Below are positions 18,458 through 27,329 of a stretch of 42,090 nt of DNA, piece by piece; position 1 is the first letter of the stretch; the number at the start of each line of letters is the position of its first letter. Below the pieces are notes generated by a model. The model was not told where the DNA came from and did not search any database. It saw only the letters and a program-made list of their open reading frames with translations. Position numbers and translations under genes: made by a program. The stretch is from Moraxella atlantae NBRC 14588 (GTDB lineage: Bacteria > Pseudomonadota > Gammaproteobacteria > Pseudomonadales > Moraxellaceae), in contig NZ_BCUL01000014.1 in NCBI RefSeq assembly GCF_001591265.1, forward strand, positions 1 to 42,090, read 5' to 3'.

Positions 18458-21388
18458 TCACGGCATAACAGGTGCGACGGGTCGAGCCATGCGTTCGCTG
18501 GGGTCGGCGCTGTAATGCGTGTCGGGTCGTTCCGTGGTTGTGTTGGGGCTGTTACCACTTGGGCTAGGGGTTGGATTAAAACTCGGGCTAGGCGCAGGTG
18601 GTGGATTACTTTGGCTTTGATTAAAGTAGCTGTTGTTGGCTGCGTCTGGCGCGTCGGTGCGGTTATTGACCACGGCGGTTTGGTTGGTTGCCTCGGCATA
18701 GCCTTGGCTGCGCTGCAAACGCGCGTTGATACTGGCAAATGGATCGGCAGCATCTTGCGTGCGTTGGCGTTCGAAGCGGCGTTCTTGTTCTTGGCGATAT
18801 AGCGCGACGGCGCATTGGCTGCTGTCTTCGGGCAAAAATTTGGTATCGACAGGCACCAGTACAGCATTGGCGCAGCGCTCATCGGAGAGTGTGCCTTCGC
18901 CGTTTTGCAGCCACAACGGCTCAATGCGGCTCGGCACTGGCAAGGCAACAGGCGTTAGATACAATCGCTGCATGAAGTCAATCCACATCGGCAACGCGCC
19001 TGTGGCACCGCTTAAACCCATCGGCGTGTTGTCATCACGCCCCACCCATACCACGCTGACGCGGTTGCCACTGTAGCCTGCAAACCATGCGTCGCGATAG
19101 TCGTTGGTGGTGCCTGTTTTGCCTGCCAGGTTCAGATCTTCGCCCAATTTCAACGCCGCTTTGGCAGTACCGTTTTGCACGACTTTTTGCATGGCAAAAT
19201 TGGTCTGATACACGGCTGGGGGGCTGACGGGTTGGTGGGTTTTGGTCGTGCCCGTTGGCAATAGCACGCTGTCAAATTCGGCACGCGTCTCATCGCTGAC
19301 GATTTCAGGCTTAACGGTTTGGATGACTTGCCCCTTGCCATCGACCACGCTGCGAATGGTGTGAATAGGCACACGATAGCCGCCATTTGCCAACACTTGA
19401 TACACCCCAAGCATATCCAGTGGCGACAAATTCAGCGCACCGAGCAACATGGCAGGGTATTCGGGGATTTTTTTGCTAATGCCCATGTTGTGTAGCTGCG
19501 CGATGATGTTGGGCACGCCGACATCTAAGCCGACACGCACCGCCGCTTGGTTGTACGAATTGGCAAGCGCGGTCATCAGTGGCACTTGCCCGTGGCTGCC
19601 GCCGCCGTAGTTGGTCGGTGCCCATGTGCTGCCATCGGACAATTTAAGACGAATGGGCGCATCATCCACACTGCTGGCAAGGTTGTATTTGCCTTGTTCA
19701 AATGCGGTCAAATAAATAATCGGCTTAAGTAGCGAACCAACTTGACGCTTGGCGTCAATCGCACGGTTAAAACCTGTAAACGTTGTGCCGCTGCCGATAA
19801 CGGCAAGCAGCTCGCCTGTCTGTGGATCGGCACTAACCAACGCCGCTTGCAGCTGATTGGCGGCCTTGCGGTTGGCTTTATTCAGCCGCTTTAAGCTTTC
19901 GCTGACCGCTTGGCTGGCTGCTTGTTGCACCAGTGGATCAAAACTGGTGAAAATCCGCATGCCTTCATTTTTGAGGTCATCGCTGTCATATGTCAAATTT
20001 AACTCACGTTTGACAATATCGAGGTAATCGGGAAAACGGCTTTGTCCAATACTGGGCGATTTGATGACATCCAGCGGTTGGGCAATGGCTTGCTCGTACT
20101 GCGCTTGGCTAATTGTGTTTTGGGTTAGCATGTTGTGCAGCACAACATTGCGCCGCGCCAATGCCGCATCGGGGTCACGAAACGGATTGTACTGGGTAGG
20201 ACCTTTGGCAAGCCCAACCAACATAGCGTATTGGTCAAGGCGCAATTCACTGAGCGGACGGTTAAAATAAAACTGCGCCGCTAAGCCAAAACCATTGATA
20301 GAGTGATTGCCATTTTGACCAAGATTAATTTCATTGATATAAGTTTGTAGGATTTCTTGCTTACTGTAATGATATTCAAGCAACAACGCCATCAAAGCTT
20401 CGTTAGCTTTGCGCTTGACTGTGCGGTCAGAATTAAGGTAAAAATTCTTGATCAGCTGTTGGGTGATCGTCGAGCCGCCTTGCCGTGATCCGCCCGTCAA
20501 ATTGCTAACCAACGCGCGCGCCGTGCCACGTAGCGAAATCCCGTGATGGGTATAAAATTCGCGGTCTTCGGTGGCAATCAGCGCGTCAATCAGCGGTTTG
20601 GGGATGCGCGATATATCAAGCACAATGCGGTCTTCGTTGTTGTCGGGATAAATGCCACCAATCAGCACAGGCTCAATCAGCACGGTGGCCGCGGCATTGG
20701 GTTGGGTGCTTTGTAGCTGCACGACGCGATCATCTTGCAAGACCACACGCACGACTTGCTCAGGCGTATGCTGGTTTTGAGAAAAGCCAAACTCACGCGT
20801 GTGAATATAATACTCGGTCACCTTGTCGCTGGTTAGGCGTTTGGGGCTGGCTTGATCGGGTTGGTTGTCCTGCGCGTCCTGTGTCTGGGGTGTGTTTGGG
20901 TCAGGCAGGTTTTGGCTGTTTGGATCGTCTGGGTTATTGGTGGTCTGTGTGGCTGCTGTCGTGCTGGCATATTGGGCATTGATCGCCGCCATCTCACTGG
21001 GTTTTAGCCGAATGGTCTGTTTTTGGTAGGTGCCTCGCGTGTGATAATCATCTGCCGCGCGGTAGTTAATTAGGCTCAGCCAATACTCTAAGTCTTTGCT
21101 ACGTACAGGCGCGTCTTGGTACAGTTGTAGCGGTTGTGAGTATACTTTGGCAGGAATGTTCCAACGTTTACCCTCAAACTTGCGCGTAATCAAGCGGTCT
21201 TGGTGCACGACATACAACGCCAACCACACCAACGCGGCAATCACAACCACGCTAAATACAAAGCTGATGATATAGCCGCCGCGCTGTTGATACAGGCTAA
21301 CGCGCACCACTTGGCCGCTATTTGGCAAGGGTGAGGATAAAGTGGCTGTGGTGTAAGAGTGCGCGCGCTTGCCCAATTTTTTGCCCAA
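18458..21388 (-). CDS. mrcB: Penicillin-binding protein 1B (bifunctional transglycosylase/transpeptidase)
   Basis: PBP1b polymerises and cross-links peptidoglycan. Parts in order are a short cytoplasmic N-terminus, one membrane helix (about residues 38-62), a UB2H-like domain, and a glycosyltransferase domain with ATEDREFYTHHGIS and the GGSTITQQLIKN motif. The transpeptidase has GSLLKP (SxxK), NSYNQ (SxN) and KTGTTNDY (KTG). Two unusual pieces are a 43-residue Asn/Pro/Gln/Asp-rich insert inside the UB2H region (about 141-183) and a Pro/Ser/Asn-rich tail of about 90 residues. At 976 residues it is longer than the usual 800-850. The start is unsure: the frame has a TTG at 21388 and no ATG before the next stop upstream, while an overlapping frame has ATGs at 21435 and 21423. 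prmA follows after 51 bases. Confidence 0.95.
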   Translation of the reverse strand: MGKKLGKRAHSYTTATLSSPLPNSGQVVRVSLYQQRGGYIISFVFSVVVIAALVWLALYVVHQDRLITRKFEGKRWNIPAKVYSQPLQLYQDAPVRSKDLEYWLSLINYRAADDYHTRGTYQKQTIRLKPSEMAAINAQYASTTAATQTTNNPDDPNSQNLPDPNTPQTQDAQDNQPDQASPKRLTSDKVTEYYIHTREFGFSQNQHTPEQVVRVVLQDDRVVQLQSTQPNAAATVLIEPVLIGGIYPDNNEDRIVLDISRIPKPLIDALIATEDREFYTHHGISLRGTARALVSNLTGGSRQGGSTITQQLIKNFYLNSDRTVKRKANEALMALLLEYHYSKQEILQTYINEINLGQNGNHSINGFGLAAQFYFNRPLSELRLDQYAMLVGLAKGPTQYNPFRDPDAALARRNVVLHNMLTQNTISQAQYEQAIAQPLDVIKSPSIGQSRFPDYLDIVKRELNLTYDSDDLKNEGMRIFTSFDPLVQQAASQAVSESLKRLNKANRKAANQLQAALVSADPQTGELLAVIGSGTTFTGFNRAIDAKRQVGSLLKPIIYLTAFEQGKYNLASSVDDAPIRLKLSDGSTWAPTNYGGGSHGQVPLMTALANSYNQAAVRVGLDVGVPNIIAQLHNMGISKKIPEYPAMLLGALNLSPLDMLGVYQVLANGGYRVPIHTIRSVVDGKGQVIQTVKPEIVSDETRAEFDSVLLPTGTTKTHQPVSPPAVYQTNFAMQKVVQNGTAKAALKLGEDLNLAGKTGTTNDYRDAWFAGYSGNRVSVVWVGRDDNTPMGLSGATGALPMWIDFMQRLYLTPVALPVPSRIEPLWLQNGEGTLSDERCANAVLVPVDTKFLPEDSSQCAVALYRQEQERRFERQRTQDAADPFASINARLQRSQGYAEATNQTAVVNNRTDAPDAANNSYFNQSQSNPPPAPSPSFNPTPSPSGNSPNTTTERPDTHYSADPSERMARPVAPVMP

Positions 21389-21533
21389 CTGTTGCTTAAC
21401 GGAGTGGCGATGGCATGACCCATCGGGTACACCATCGATCAGTAAATGGCGCTATGATGACAAAACTTGTCACAAATTTCAATCAATCAACATTTCGCGC
21501 CGTTGCTCAATGTAAATACCAGCGTGGTAAATG

Positions 21534-22745
21534 CTAGTTTGCTTGTTTGGCAGTGGTGGGTGGGTTATCTTGCTTGGGATTTTGCCCATGTTTATCTTTT
21601 AAATATCGTTTATCTTTTAAATACCAATGTTTGACCAACCAATAATACACCGCGTTTTTGTGATTAAGCCAAATTTGGTCACGTTCGGATAAATTTGGCT
21701 GCTGGGTGAATGTGGCGGCAAATGCGGCATCAGGCATCAACACAATCGGCGCACCTGCAGGCGTGTAGTTGAGGTCTTGCACGTAGTTGGGCTCTTGTAA
21801 ATTGGGCATGAGCTGCTGTACCTTGAGCTTAAACACGCCGTTACCAAAGTATTTGGTGTAGAGGGCTTGGGTCTTGACGGGGTATTTAATCAGCTTGCCA
21901 ACCGCTTTTTTTAGCAGTGGATTGGCTTTGTCTAACTGTTCGGGGTGGGCAAGAGGGTTGGTATCGGCAAGGCTTTGCACAGACTGCACGGTAAATGGCG
22001 TTTCGGTGACCCAATCGGCACTATTGACGATGCGATAACCCCAACCGTTACGGGTCAAAAAATCATAATCATAAGCGTATTGCAAATTACCGGGTTTGGG
22101 CGCGGCACTTGAGTAGGTTTTAAACACGATATCATGCGGCAAAAATCCTGCCTGTTGGCGATATTTGAGGTATGATGTCATCAAATACGTCAGCGCCGCG
22201 CCTTGGCTGTGCCCAAAAATATTAAAATCCTTGATACCGCGCGCGTATTGCTGCTTGATCTGTGCCTCGACATCGTCTGCCATCGCCAAAGTGGCAATCG
22301 CCCAGCCTGCATGTACCGCCGATTGCGGATTGTCGGCAAATTTGTAAGGTAGGCTGCGCTCACCGACTTGTAGTGCGCCTTGGGCGGGTATCATGGCAAA
22401 AAAATAGTTTGCCGCCCAGCTGTCGGTATCTTGAATGGTGCCGCGAATGGCGATCACGGCTGTTTTTTGTGCATCATTGACAAACAACGCCCAGCGGTTT
22501 TTAAATGCCACCTCAGGCGCGATATACACCCTGCGGTAGTCCTGCAACGCATTTTGCACATCGCTGGCATCAAAGCGGGTGTTGTTGTCAAACGTATCAT
22601 CAAACAGTGCCATCAGCGTCATATACTCTTTGGCATCAAAGCCTGGGGTGAGCGTTGCTTGCGCGGTTTGGCTATGTGCCAGTAAAATACAGGCTAATAC
22701 AGCAAACGGCTTGATGGCTTGTTGGATGGTTTGTGTTATCATCAT
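21534..22745 (-). CDS. Exported lipase class 3-like alpha/beta hydrolase
   Basis: This is a 403-residue protein with a signal peptide (hydrophobic AIKPFAVLACILLAHS, probable cleavage after AQA). The nucleophile elbow IFGHSQGAALTYLM gives the GxSxG serine, and the surrounding AVIAIRGTIQ and VHAGWAIA segments match the lipase_3 (PF01764-like) fold. An aspartate (WVTETPF region) and later histidines could complete the triad. The C-terminal 100 residues are Lys/Asn-rich and not recognised. It probably hydrolyses lipids in the periplasm or outside the cell; the substrate is unknown. Two ATGs are adjacent at 22745 and 22742. Five tandem 15-bp repeats lie just upstream. Confidence 0.8.
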   Translation of the reverse strand: MMITQTIQQAIKPFAVLACILLAHSQTAQATLTPGFDAKEYMTLMALFDDTFDNNTRFDASDVQNALQDYRRVYIAPEVAFKNRWALFVNDAQKTAVIAIRGTIQDTDSWAANYFFAMIPAQGALQVGERSLPYKFADNPQSAVHAGWAIATLAMADDVEAQIKQQYARGIKDFNIFGHSQGAALTYLMTSYLKYRQQAGFLPHDIVFKTYSSAAPKPGNLQYAYDYDFLTRNGWGYRIVNSADWVTETPFTVQSVQSLADTNPLAHPEQLDKANPLLKKAVGKLIKYPVKTQALYTKYFGNGVFKLKVQQLMPNLQEPNYVQDLNYTPAGAPIVLMPDAAFAATFTQQPNLSERDQIWLNHKNAVYYWLVKHWYLKDKRYLKDKHGQNPKQDNPPTTAKQAN

Positions 22746-22762
22746 GGCAAATTTGTCCGTTC

Positions 22763-22837
22763 AATAAGTTTTTAGCAAATAAGTTTTTAGAAAATAGCTT
22801 TTTAGCAAATAGCTTTTTAGCAAATAAGTTTTTGGGT
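22763..22837. repeat. Five tandem 15-bp units upstream of the lipase gene
   Basis: Units of the type AATAARTTTTTAGCA (some read AATAGCTTTTTAGCA) occur five times in a row from 22763, with 1-3 differences between copies. They begin 18 bases before the lipase start codon, so they lie in its leader or promoter. The divergent copper ATPase gene starts about 200 bases further on. Confidence 0.85.
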
Positions 22838-23040
22838 AAATGGTTGGCAAGCGATACTGGCATTGCACGCGTCGGCTGATCGGCGATTGGCTAAAATAAA
22901 ACCTGTCATAATGACAAATTTATGCCAAAAATTCAATGCTTAGCATGTGTGCCAATCACTTTGCATTTGTCCAAAACACCCCATAATAAGCGCATCTTTT
23001 TGCGTTGTTTCGTGAGCATTAGCAATCTTAGCGTCAAATT

Positions 23041-25644
23041 ATGTCCAATTCTGCCCCCCGTGCTTCAACCAATCTGCCCGATACCTACATGGCCGATACC
23101 ACCGAGCTGGTGCTGCCGCCCGATGGCTGCTGTTTTCATTGCGGCGACCCGTTGCCCAGTGAGCCGTTTTATACACCTGTGCTTGGTGAGGCGCGCGCCA
23201 TGTGCTGTCTGGGTTGTGAGCTTGCCGCGCAAAGTATCGTTGAGGCAGGGCTTGAGCAGTATTATCTTGATCGTAGCACCATCAACCGCACGGCAAGCCT
23301 GCCCGATGCCCTGTATCAGCTGCAAGCGTATGACCACCGCGAGATACAAGCGCAGTTTGTTTATCAGCAAGATCAGTTGAGCGTGGCAGAATTGTCCGTC
23401 ACCAATCTGCGCTGTGCGGCGTGTAGTTGGCTGATTGAAAGCCGCTTACACGCGCTTGATGGTGTGGCACAATGCCAAGTCAATCTTACTCAACAGCGCA
23501 TGCGTGTGCTGTGGGATGAGACGCGGCTGCCGATTAGTCAGATTTTGGCGGCGATTCAGGCGATTGGTTATGATGCCAAACCGTATCGGCAAGATACTCA
23601 CGTGGCGATGTTGGCGCGGCACAATCGGCGCATGGTGTTTCAGCTGGGTGTGGCAGCGTTGGGCGCGATGCAGGCGATGATGTTTGCCGTGGGCATGTAT
23701 TTTGGTGATTATGATGGCATGGCGGCGCAGGACAAGCAGTTTTTGCGATGGGTGTCGTTGTTTGTCAGTATTCCTGTTGTGCTGTTAGCAGGTGCGCCGT
23801 TTTTTGCCTCGGCGTGGTCGGCGTTGCGCGCGCGCCAAGTCAATATGGATGTGCCGATTGCGTTGGCGATTGTGCTGACCTTTGCTGCCAGTATTTATGC
23901 CACCACCAGCGGTACGGGTGAGACGTATTATGACTCGGTCAGTATGCTGATTTTTTTCTTATTGGCAGGTAAATACGTTGAGCACAACGCGCGTAGTAAG
24001 GCGGCAAATTTGGCGCAAGATTTGGTCGTTGTTGAGCCGATTTTGGTGGCAAAACTTGGTGAGTATGCGGTATTAAGTGCTGATGAATTGGCTGCGCTGC
24101 CCGTATCACAGCTTGATGCGCTACTCAAAAACGCCGATACCGTCACCCCTGATAATCTGGTGAGCGCACCCTCGCTTAAAGTCGGTGATATTGTGCGTAT
24201 TGATGCAGGTAGTAGCGTGATTAGCGACGGGATTTTGCTGTCAGCACACGCGACGGTATCACAAAGCCTACTGACGGGTGAAAGTGATTTAATCACCAAA
24301 CAGCGCGGCGATGCCATTGTTGGCGGTAGTCAAAATGACAGCCAACCGTTTGTCATGCAAGTCACCGCACTGCCTAATGACAGCCAAATTGGGATCATTG
24401 ACCGCTTGGTTAATCGCGCACTTAGCGAAAAGCCACAAATCGCGCTACGTGCTGATCGCATGGCGCGGTGGTTTGTTGCGCGTGTGCTGCTGATCGCCAG
24501 TGTGGTGTTTGTCGCGTGGTATGTCATCGAGCCTGCGCAAGCGGTGTGGGCAACGGTGGCGGTGTTGGTTGCTACTTGCCCGTGTGCATTGTCCTTGGCA
24601 ACGCCGATTGCCTTGACGGTAGCCACCAATCGGCTGGCAAGTTTGGGCTTTTTGGCGACACGTGGGCACACGTTGGGCGCGTTGGCAAACGTGACCCATG
24701 TGGCGTTTGACAAGACGGGCACATTGACGTATGGGCAGCCTAAGCTATTACACATTGAAACGCTGAACGATGATACCGCCCAAGATAAGACTGACGCGCT
24801 GCTTGCCATTGCTGCAGGTATGGAGGTCGGTAGCCGTCATCCAATTGCCCATGCCTTGCTGGGTGCGGCAAGCCAGCTGCATTTACCAACGTTAGACAAC
24901 CTTCAACACATTGCAGGTGGCGGCATTGCGGCAGATATTGGCGAGCAGCATTATCGCTTGGGGCATAGCGCATTTGCCTTGGATTTAGCACAAGATGACA
25001 CTAACCGCGCGTTGGTCGATTTGCCCAATCTGGCCGCGCATTCTGCCAGCACCAGCGTGACGCTAAGCCGCCAAACCGCGACAGGCTGGCACGCGTTGGC
25101 GCATTTTTATTTTCATGACAAAGTGCGTGAGACCGCACAGGCCACTGTGCACGGCTTGCAGTCGGCAGGCATTGAGGTGCTGATTTTGACAGGTGACCCA
25201 AGCGCGCAGGCGCAGCAAGTCGGGCAAGCACTGGGTATTGATACGGTGTGTCAAGGTTTAACGCCCGATGACAAACTGGGGCATATCAAAGCCTTACAAG
25301 CCCAAGGCGCGGTTGTGCAGATGGTTGGCGATGGCGTAAACGACGCGCCCGTGTTGGCAGGTGCAGATGTATCTACAGCGATGGCAGGCGCGGCGGATTT
25401 GGCACAGGTTGCCAGTGATTCGGTGTTAATCGGCGGTCATTTGACCGCGATTAGCCACGCGCATACCGTGGCACGTAAAACCGAGCACATCATTAGACAA
25501 AATATGCGCTGGGCGATTGGTTATAACATTGCTGTGCTAATCCCTGCCGCGCTGGGCTATGTGCCGCCATGGCTTGCTGCGATTGGCATGTCGCTAAGCT
25601 CGTTTGGGGTGGTGATGAACGCGCTACGCCTCAAACGCGCTTAA
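23041..25644 (+). CDS. ccoI: Copper-translocating P1B-type ATPase, CcoI/FixI type
   Basis: This is an 867-residue heavy-metal pump of the inner membrane. The N-terminus has a cysteine-rich metal site (Cys31/Cys34 and CCLGC at 55-59), followed by a heavy-metal-associated domain with CAAC at 125-128. Membrane helices then lead to the actuator loop (LLTGESDLITK), the ion-path CPC motif at 513-515, the phosphorylated Asp557 in DKTGTLTYG, and GDGVNDAPVL at 763-771. The Cys-rich leading domain and size are those of CcoI, which delivers copper to cbb3-type cytochrome oxidase. The ccoNOP genes are not here, but ccoS lies 11 kb away. There is no good ribosome binding site before the ATG. CopA is less likely given the N-terminal domain. 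Confidence 0.9.
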   Translation: MSNSAPRASTNLPDTYMADTTELVLPPDGCCFHCGDPLPSEPFYTPVLGEARAMCCLGCELAAQSIVEAGLEQYYLDRSTINRTASLPDALYQLQAYDHREIQAQFVYQQDQLSVAELSVTNLRCAACSWLIESRLHALDGVAQCQVNLTQQRMRVLWDETRLPISQILAAIQAIGYDAKPYRQDTHVAMLARHNRRMVFQLGVAALGAMQAMMFAVGMYFGDYDGMAAQDKQFLRWVSLFVSIPVVLLAGAPFFASAWSALRARQVNMDVPIALAIVLTFAASIYATTSGTGETYYDSVSMLIFFLLAGKYVEHNARSKAANLAQDLVVVEPILVAKLGEYAVLSADELAALPVSQLDALLKNADTVTPDNLVSAPSLKVGDIVRIDAGSSVISDGILLSAHATVSQSLLTGESDLITKQRGDAIVGGSQNDSQPFVMQVTALPNDSQIGIIDRLVNRALSEKPQIALRADRMARWFVARVLLIASVVFVAWYVIEPAQAVWATVAVLVATCPCALSLATPIALTVATNRLASLGFLATRGHTLGALANVTHVAFDKTGTLTYGQPKLLHIETLNDDTAQDKTDALLAIAAGMEVGSRHPIAHALLGAASQLHLPTLDNLQHIAGGGIAADIGEQHYRLGHSAFALDLAQDDTNRALVDLPNLAAHSASTSVTLSRQTATGWHALAHFYFHDKVRETAQATVHGLQSAGIEVLILTGDPSAQAQQVGQALGIDTVCQGLTPDDKLGHIKALQAQGAVVQMVGDGVNDAPVLAGADVSTAMAGAADLAQVASDSVLIGGHLTAISHAHTVARKTEHIIRQNMRWAIGYNIAVLIPAALGYVPPWLAAIGMSLSSFGVVMNALRLKRA

Positions 25645-25692
25645 CCACCCAATGATAAATTACTCGGATCGCCTTTTGTTATGGAGTGACTG

Positions 25693-25698
25693 TATAAT
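25693..25698 (+). promoter_or_regulatory. Putative -10 box for the sodium/alanine-type symporter gene
   Basis: A consensus TATAAT sits 58 bases before the symporter start codon. The corresponding -35 region is weak (around 25670-25676), so this is a possible promoter only. Confidence 0.4.
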
Positions 25699-25755
25699 TA
25701 AGTGTTTGAGCGATTTGCGCCTGATTAATTGGGTTTTACACGTTGAGGAATGAGC

Positions 25756-27195
25756 ATGTTTGATTGGTTTCATGCGTTTGTCGATTGGGGTAATGGCATT
25801 ATTTGGGGTTATTTACTCATTTATTTATTGCTTGGGGTAGGGGTGTATTTCACCGTTGCCACCCGATTTATACAAATTCGCCATTTTGGGCATATGTGGC
25901 AGCTACTGAAAATTTCCAACCAGGGCGGGCGTGCAGGTGGTATCAGCTCGTTTGAGGCCTTGATGACCTCACTGGCTGCTCGGGTCGGTACGGGTAATTT
26001 GGCAGGTGTTGCCATCGCTATTTATCTGGGCGGGCCTGGCGCGATTTTTTGGATGTGGGTCACCGCTTTGGTTGGCATGTCGACAAGTTTTGTCGAGTCG
26101 GCATTGGCTCAGGCCTACAAAGTGCCACACACCGACAACGTGTATCGTGGCGGCCCTGCTTATTATATCGAAAAAGGACTCGGCCAGCGTTGGTTGGCGA
26201 TCTTGTTTGCGCTGTGTTTGTTGGCGGCGTTTGGGCTGGCGTTTAACGGTGTGCAAGCCAATACCATCGCCCAAGCAGTCAATGAAGCCTTTCATATCCC
26301 GACTTGGGTAACGGGTGTTGGGCTGGTGTTATTGACTGCGCCTGTGGTGTTTGGTGGCATGCGGTCAGTGGCAAGAGTGGCTGGCAAGGTTGTGCCTGTC
26401 ATGGCGATTTTGTACTTGTTGTTGGCGATGTTTGTGGTGGTCACCAATTTACCCCAGCTGCCGTCTGCCATCGCGTTAATTTTCAAATCCGCTTTTGGTG
26501 TTGAACAGGCGGCAAGCGGTGCACTGGGCTATACCATTGCCCAAGCGATGATGAATGGCATCAAGCGTGGTCTGTTCTCTAATGAGGCAGGTATGGGCTC
26601 AGCACCCAACGCCGCGGCCACCGCGCAGACTTACCCCAATCACCCTGCCACCCAAGGCTTTATGCAAATGCTGGGTGTATTCATCGATACACTGGTCATT
26701 TGTACCGCCACCGCCTCTATCGTTATTTTGTCGGGTGTCATTGACCCAAGTGTAGAGCAAGAAGGCATTCAGCTCACTCAGCTGGCGTTGTCTCGCTATG
26801 TGGGCGATTTGGGCGTATATTTCATTGCTGTTGCTATTTTCTTTTTTTCATTCACATCCATCATTGCTAACTACAGCTATGGCGAAGCCAATATTGAATT
26901 TATTGCAGGGCCTAGGGTTGCTAAAGCGGCGGTGACGGCATTGCGCGTGGCGGTATTGGCGATGATATTTATTGGCGCAATCGCCAATCTAAAAACCGTG
27001 TGGGATTTTGCGGATTTATCCATGGGGTTGATGGCATTGATTAACTTGGTTGCCATCGTTTGGCTATCGCCCGTTGCTTTTAGAATCTTAAAAGATTATG
27101 AACGTCAGTTAAAAGCGGGCAAGCATCCCACCTTTGACCCCGATGATTTCAAAAAACTGCGTCATGAAGCCAATCGTGATGCTTGGGATCAATGA
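25756..27195 (+). CDS. Sodium:alanine/glycine symporter family protein (AGCS)
   Basis: This is a 479-residue integral membrane protein with about 10-11 helices that imports a small amino acid with sodium. The AGCS family is clear from the GRAGGISSFEALMTSLAARVGTGNLAGVA stretch, GGPGAIFWMWVTALVGMSTSFVESALAQ, and NGIKRGLFSNEAGMGSAPNAAA. I chose the ATG at 25756: GAGGA at 25745-25749 sits six bases before it, whereas it would abut the upstream ATG at 25750. The substrate (alanine, glycine or another small amino acid) cannot be told. A 12-bp perfect hairpin follows the stop. Confidence 0.93.
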   Translation: MFDWFHAFVDWGNGIIWGYLLIYLLLGVGVYFTVATRFIQIRHFGHMWQLLKISNQGGRAGGISSFEALMTSLAARVGTGNLAGVAIAIYLGGPGAIFWMWVTALVGMSTSFVESALAQAYKVPHTDNVYRGGPAYYIEKGLGQRWLAILFALCLLAAFGLAFNGVQANTIAQAVNEAFHIPTWVTGVGLVLLTAPVVFGGMRSVARVAGKVVPVMAILYLLLAMFVVVTNLPQLPSAIALIFKSAFGVEQAASGALGYTIAQAMMNGIKRGLFSNEAGMGSAPNAAATAQTYPNHPATQGFMQMLGVFIDTLVICTATASIVILSGVIDPSVEQEGIQLTQLALSRYVGDLGVYFIAVAIFFFSFTSIIANYSYGEANIEFIAGPRVAKAAVTALRVAVLAMIFIGAIANLKTVWDFADLSMGLMALINLVAIVWLSPVAFRILKDYERQLKAGKHPTFDPDDFKKLRHEANRDAWDQ

Positions 27196-27231
27196 TTTTG
27201 GTTGAGCCATAATTTGGGCTGAGCGTCACCC

Positions 27232-27260
27232 GATATCCCTGCTCAGTAAGCAGGGATATC
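27232..27260 (+). terminator. Strong hairpin after the symporter gene, without a T-run
   Basis: GATATCCCTGCT pairs perfectly with AGCAGGGATATC over 12 bp around a five-base loop, 36 bases after the symporter stop. No run of T follows, so it may stabilise the mRNA end or act with Rho rather than terminate intrinsically. Confidence 0.6.
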
Positions 27261-27329
27261 TTGAGCCACAAAATACCTTTGATAAAAATAGGCAGCTGAT
27301 CGGGTTTGGTGGGTTTGCAAAATCGGCAA

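Noticed and set aside
22672-22863. Reverse-strand ORF with a repeated Lys/Asn/Leu/Phe pattern
   Set aside because: The pattern is a translation of the 15-bp tandem repeats, and the frame overlaps the lipase start.
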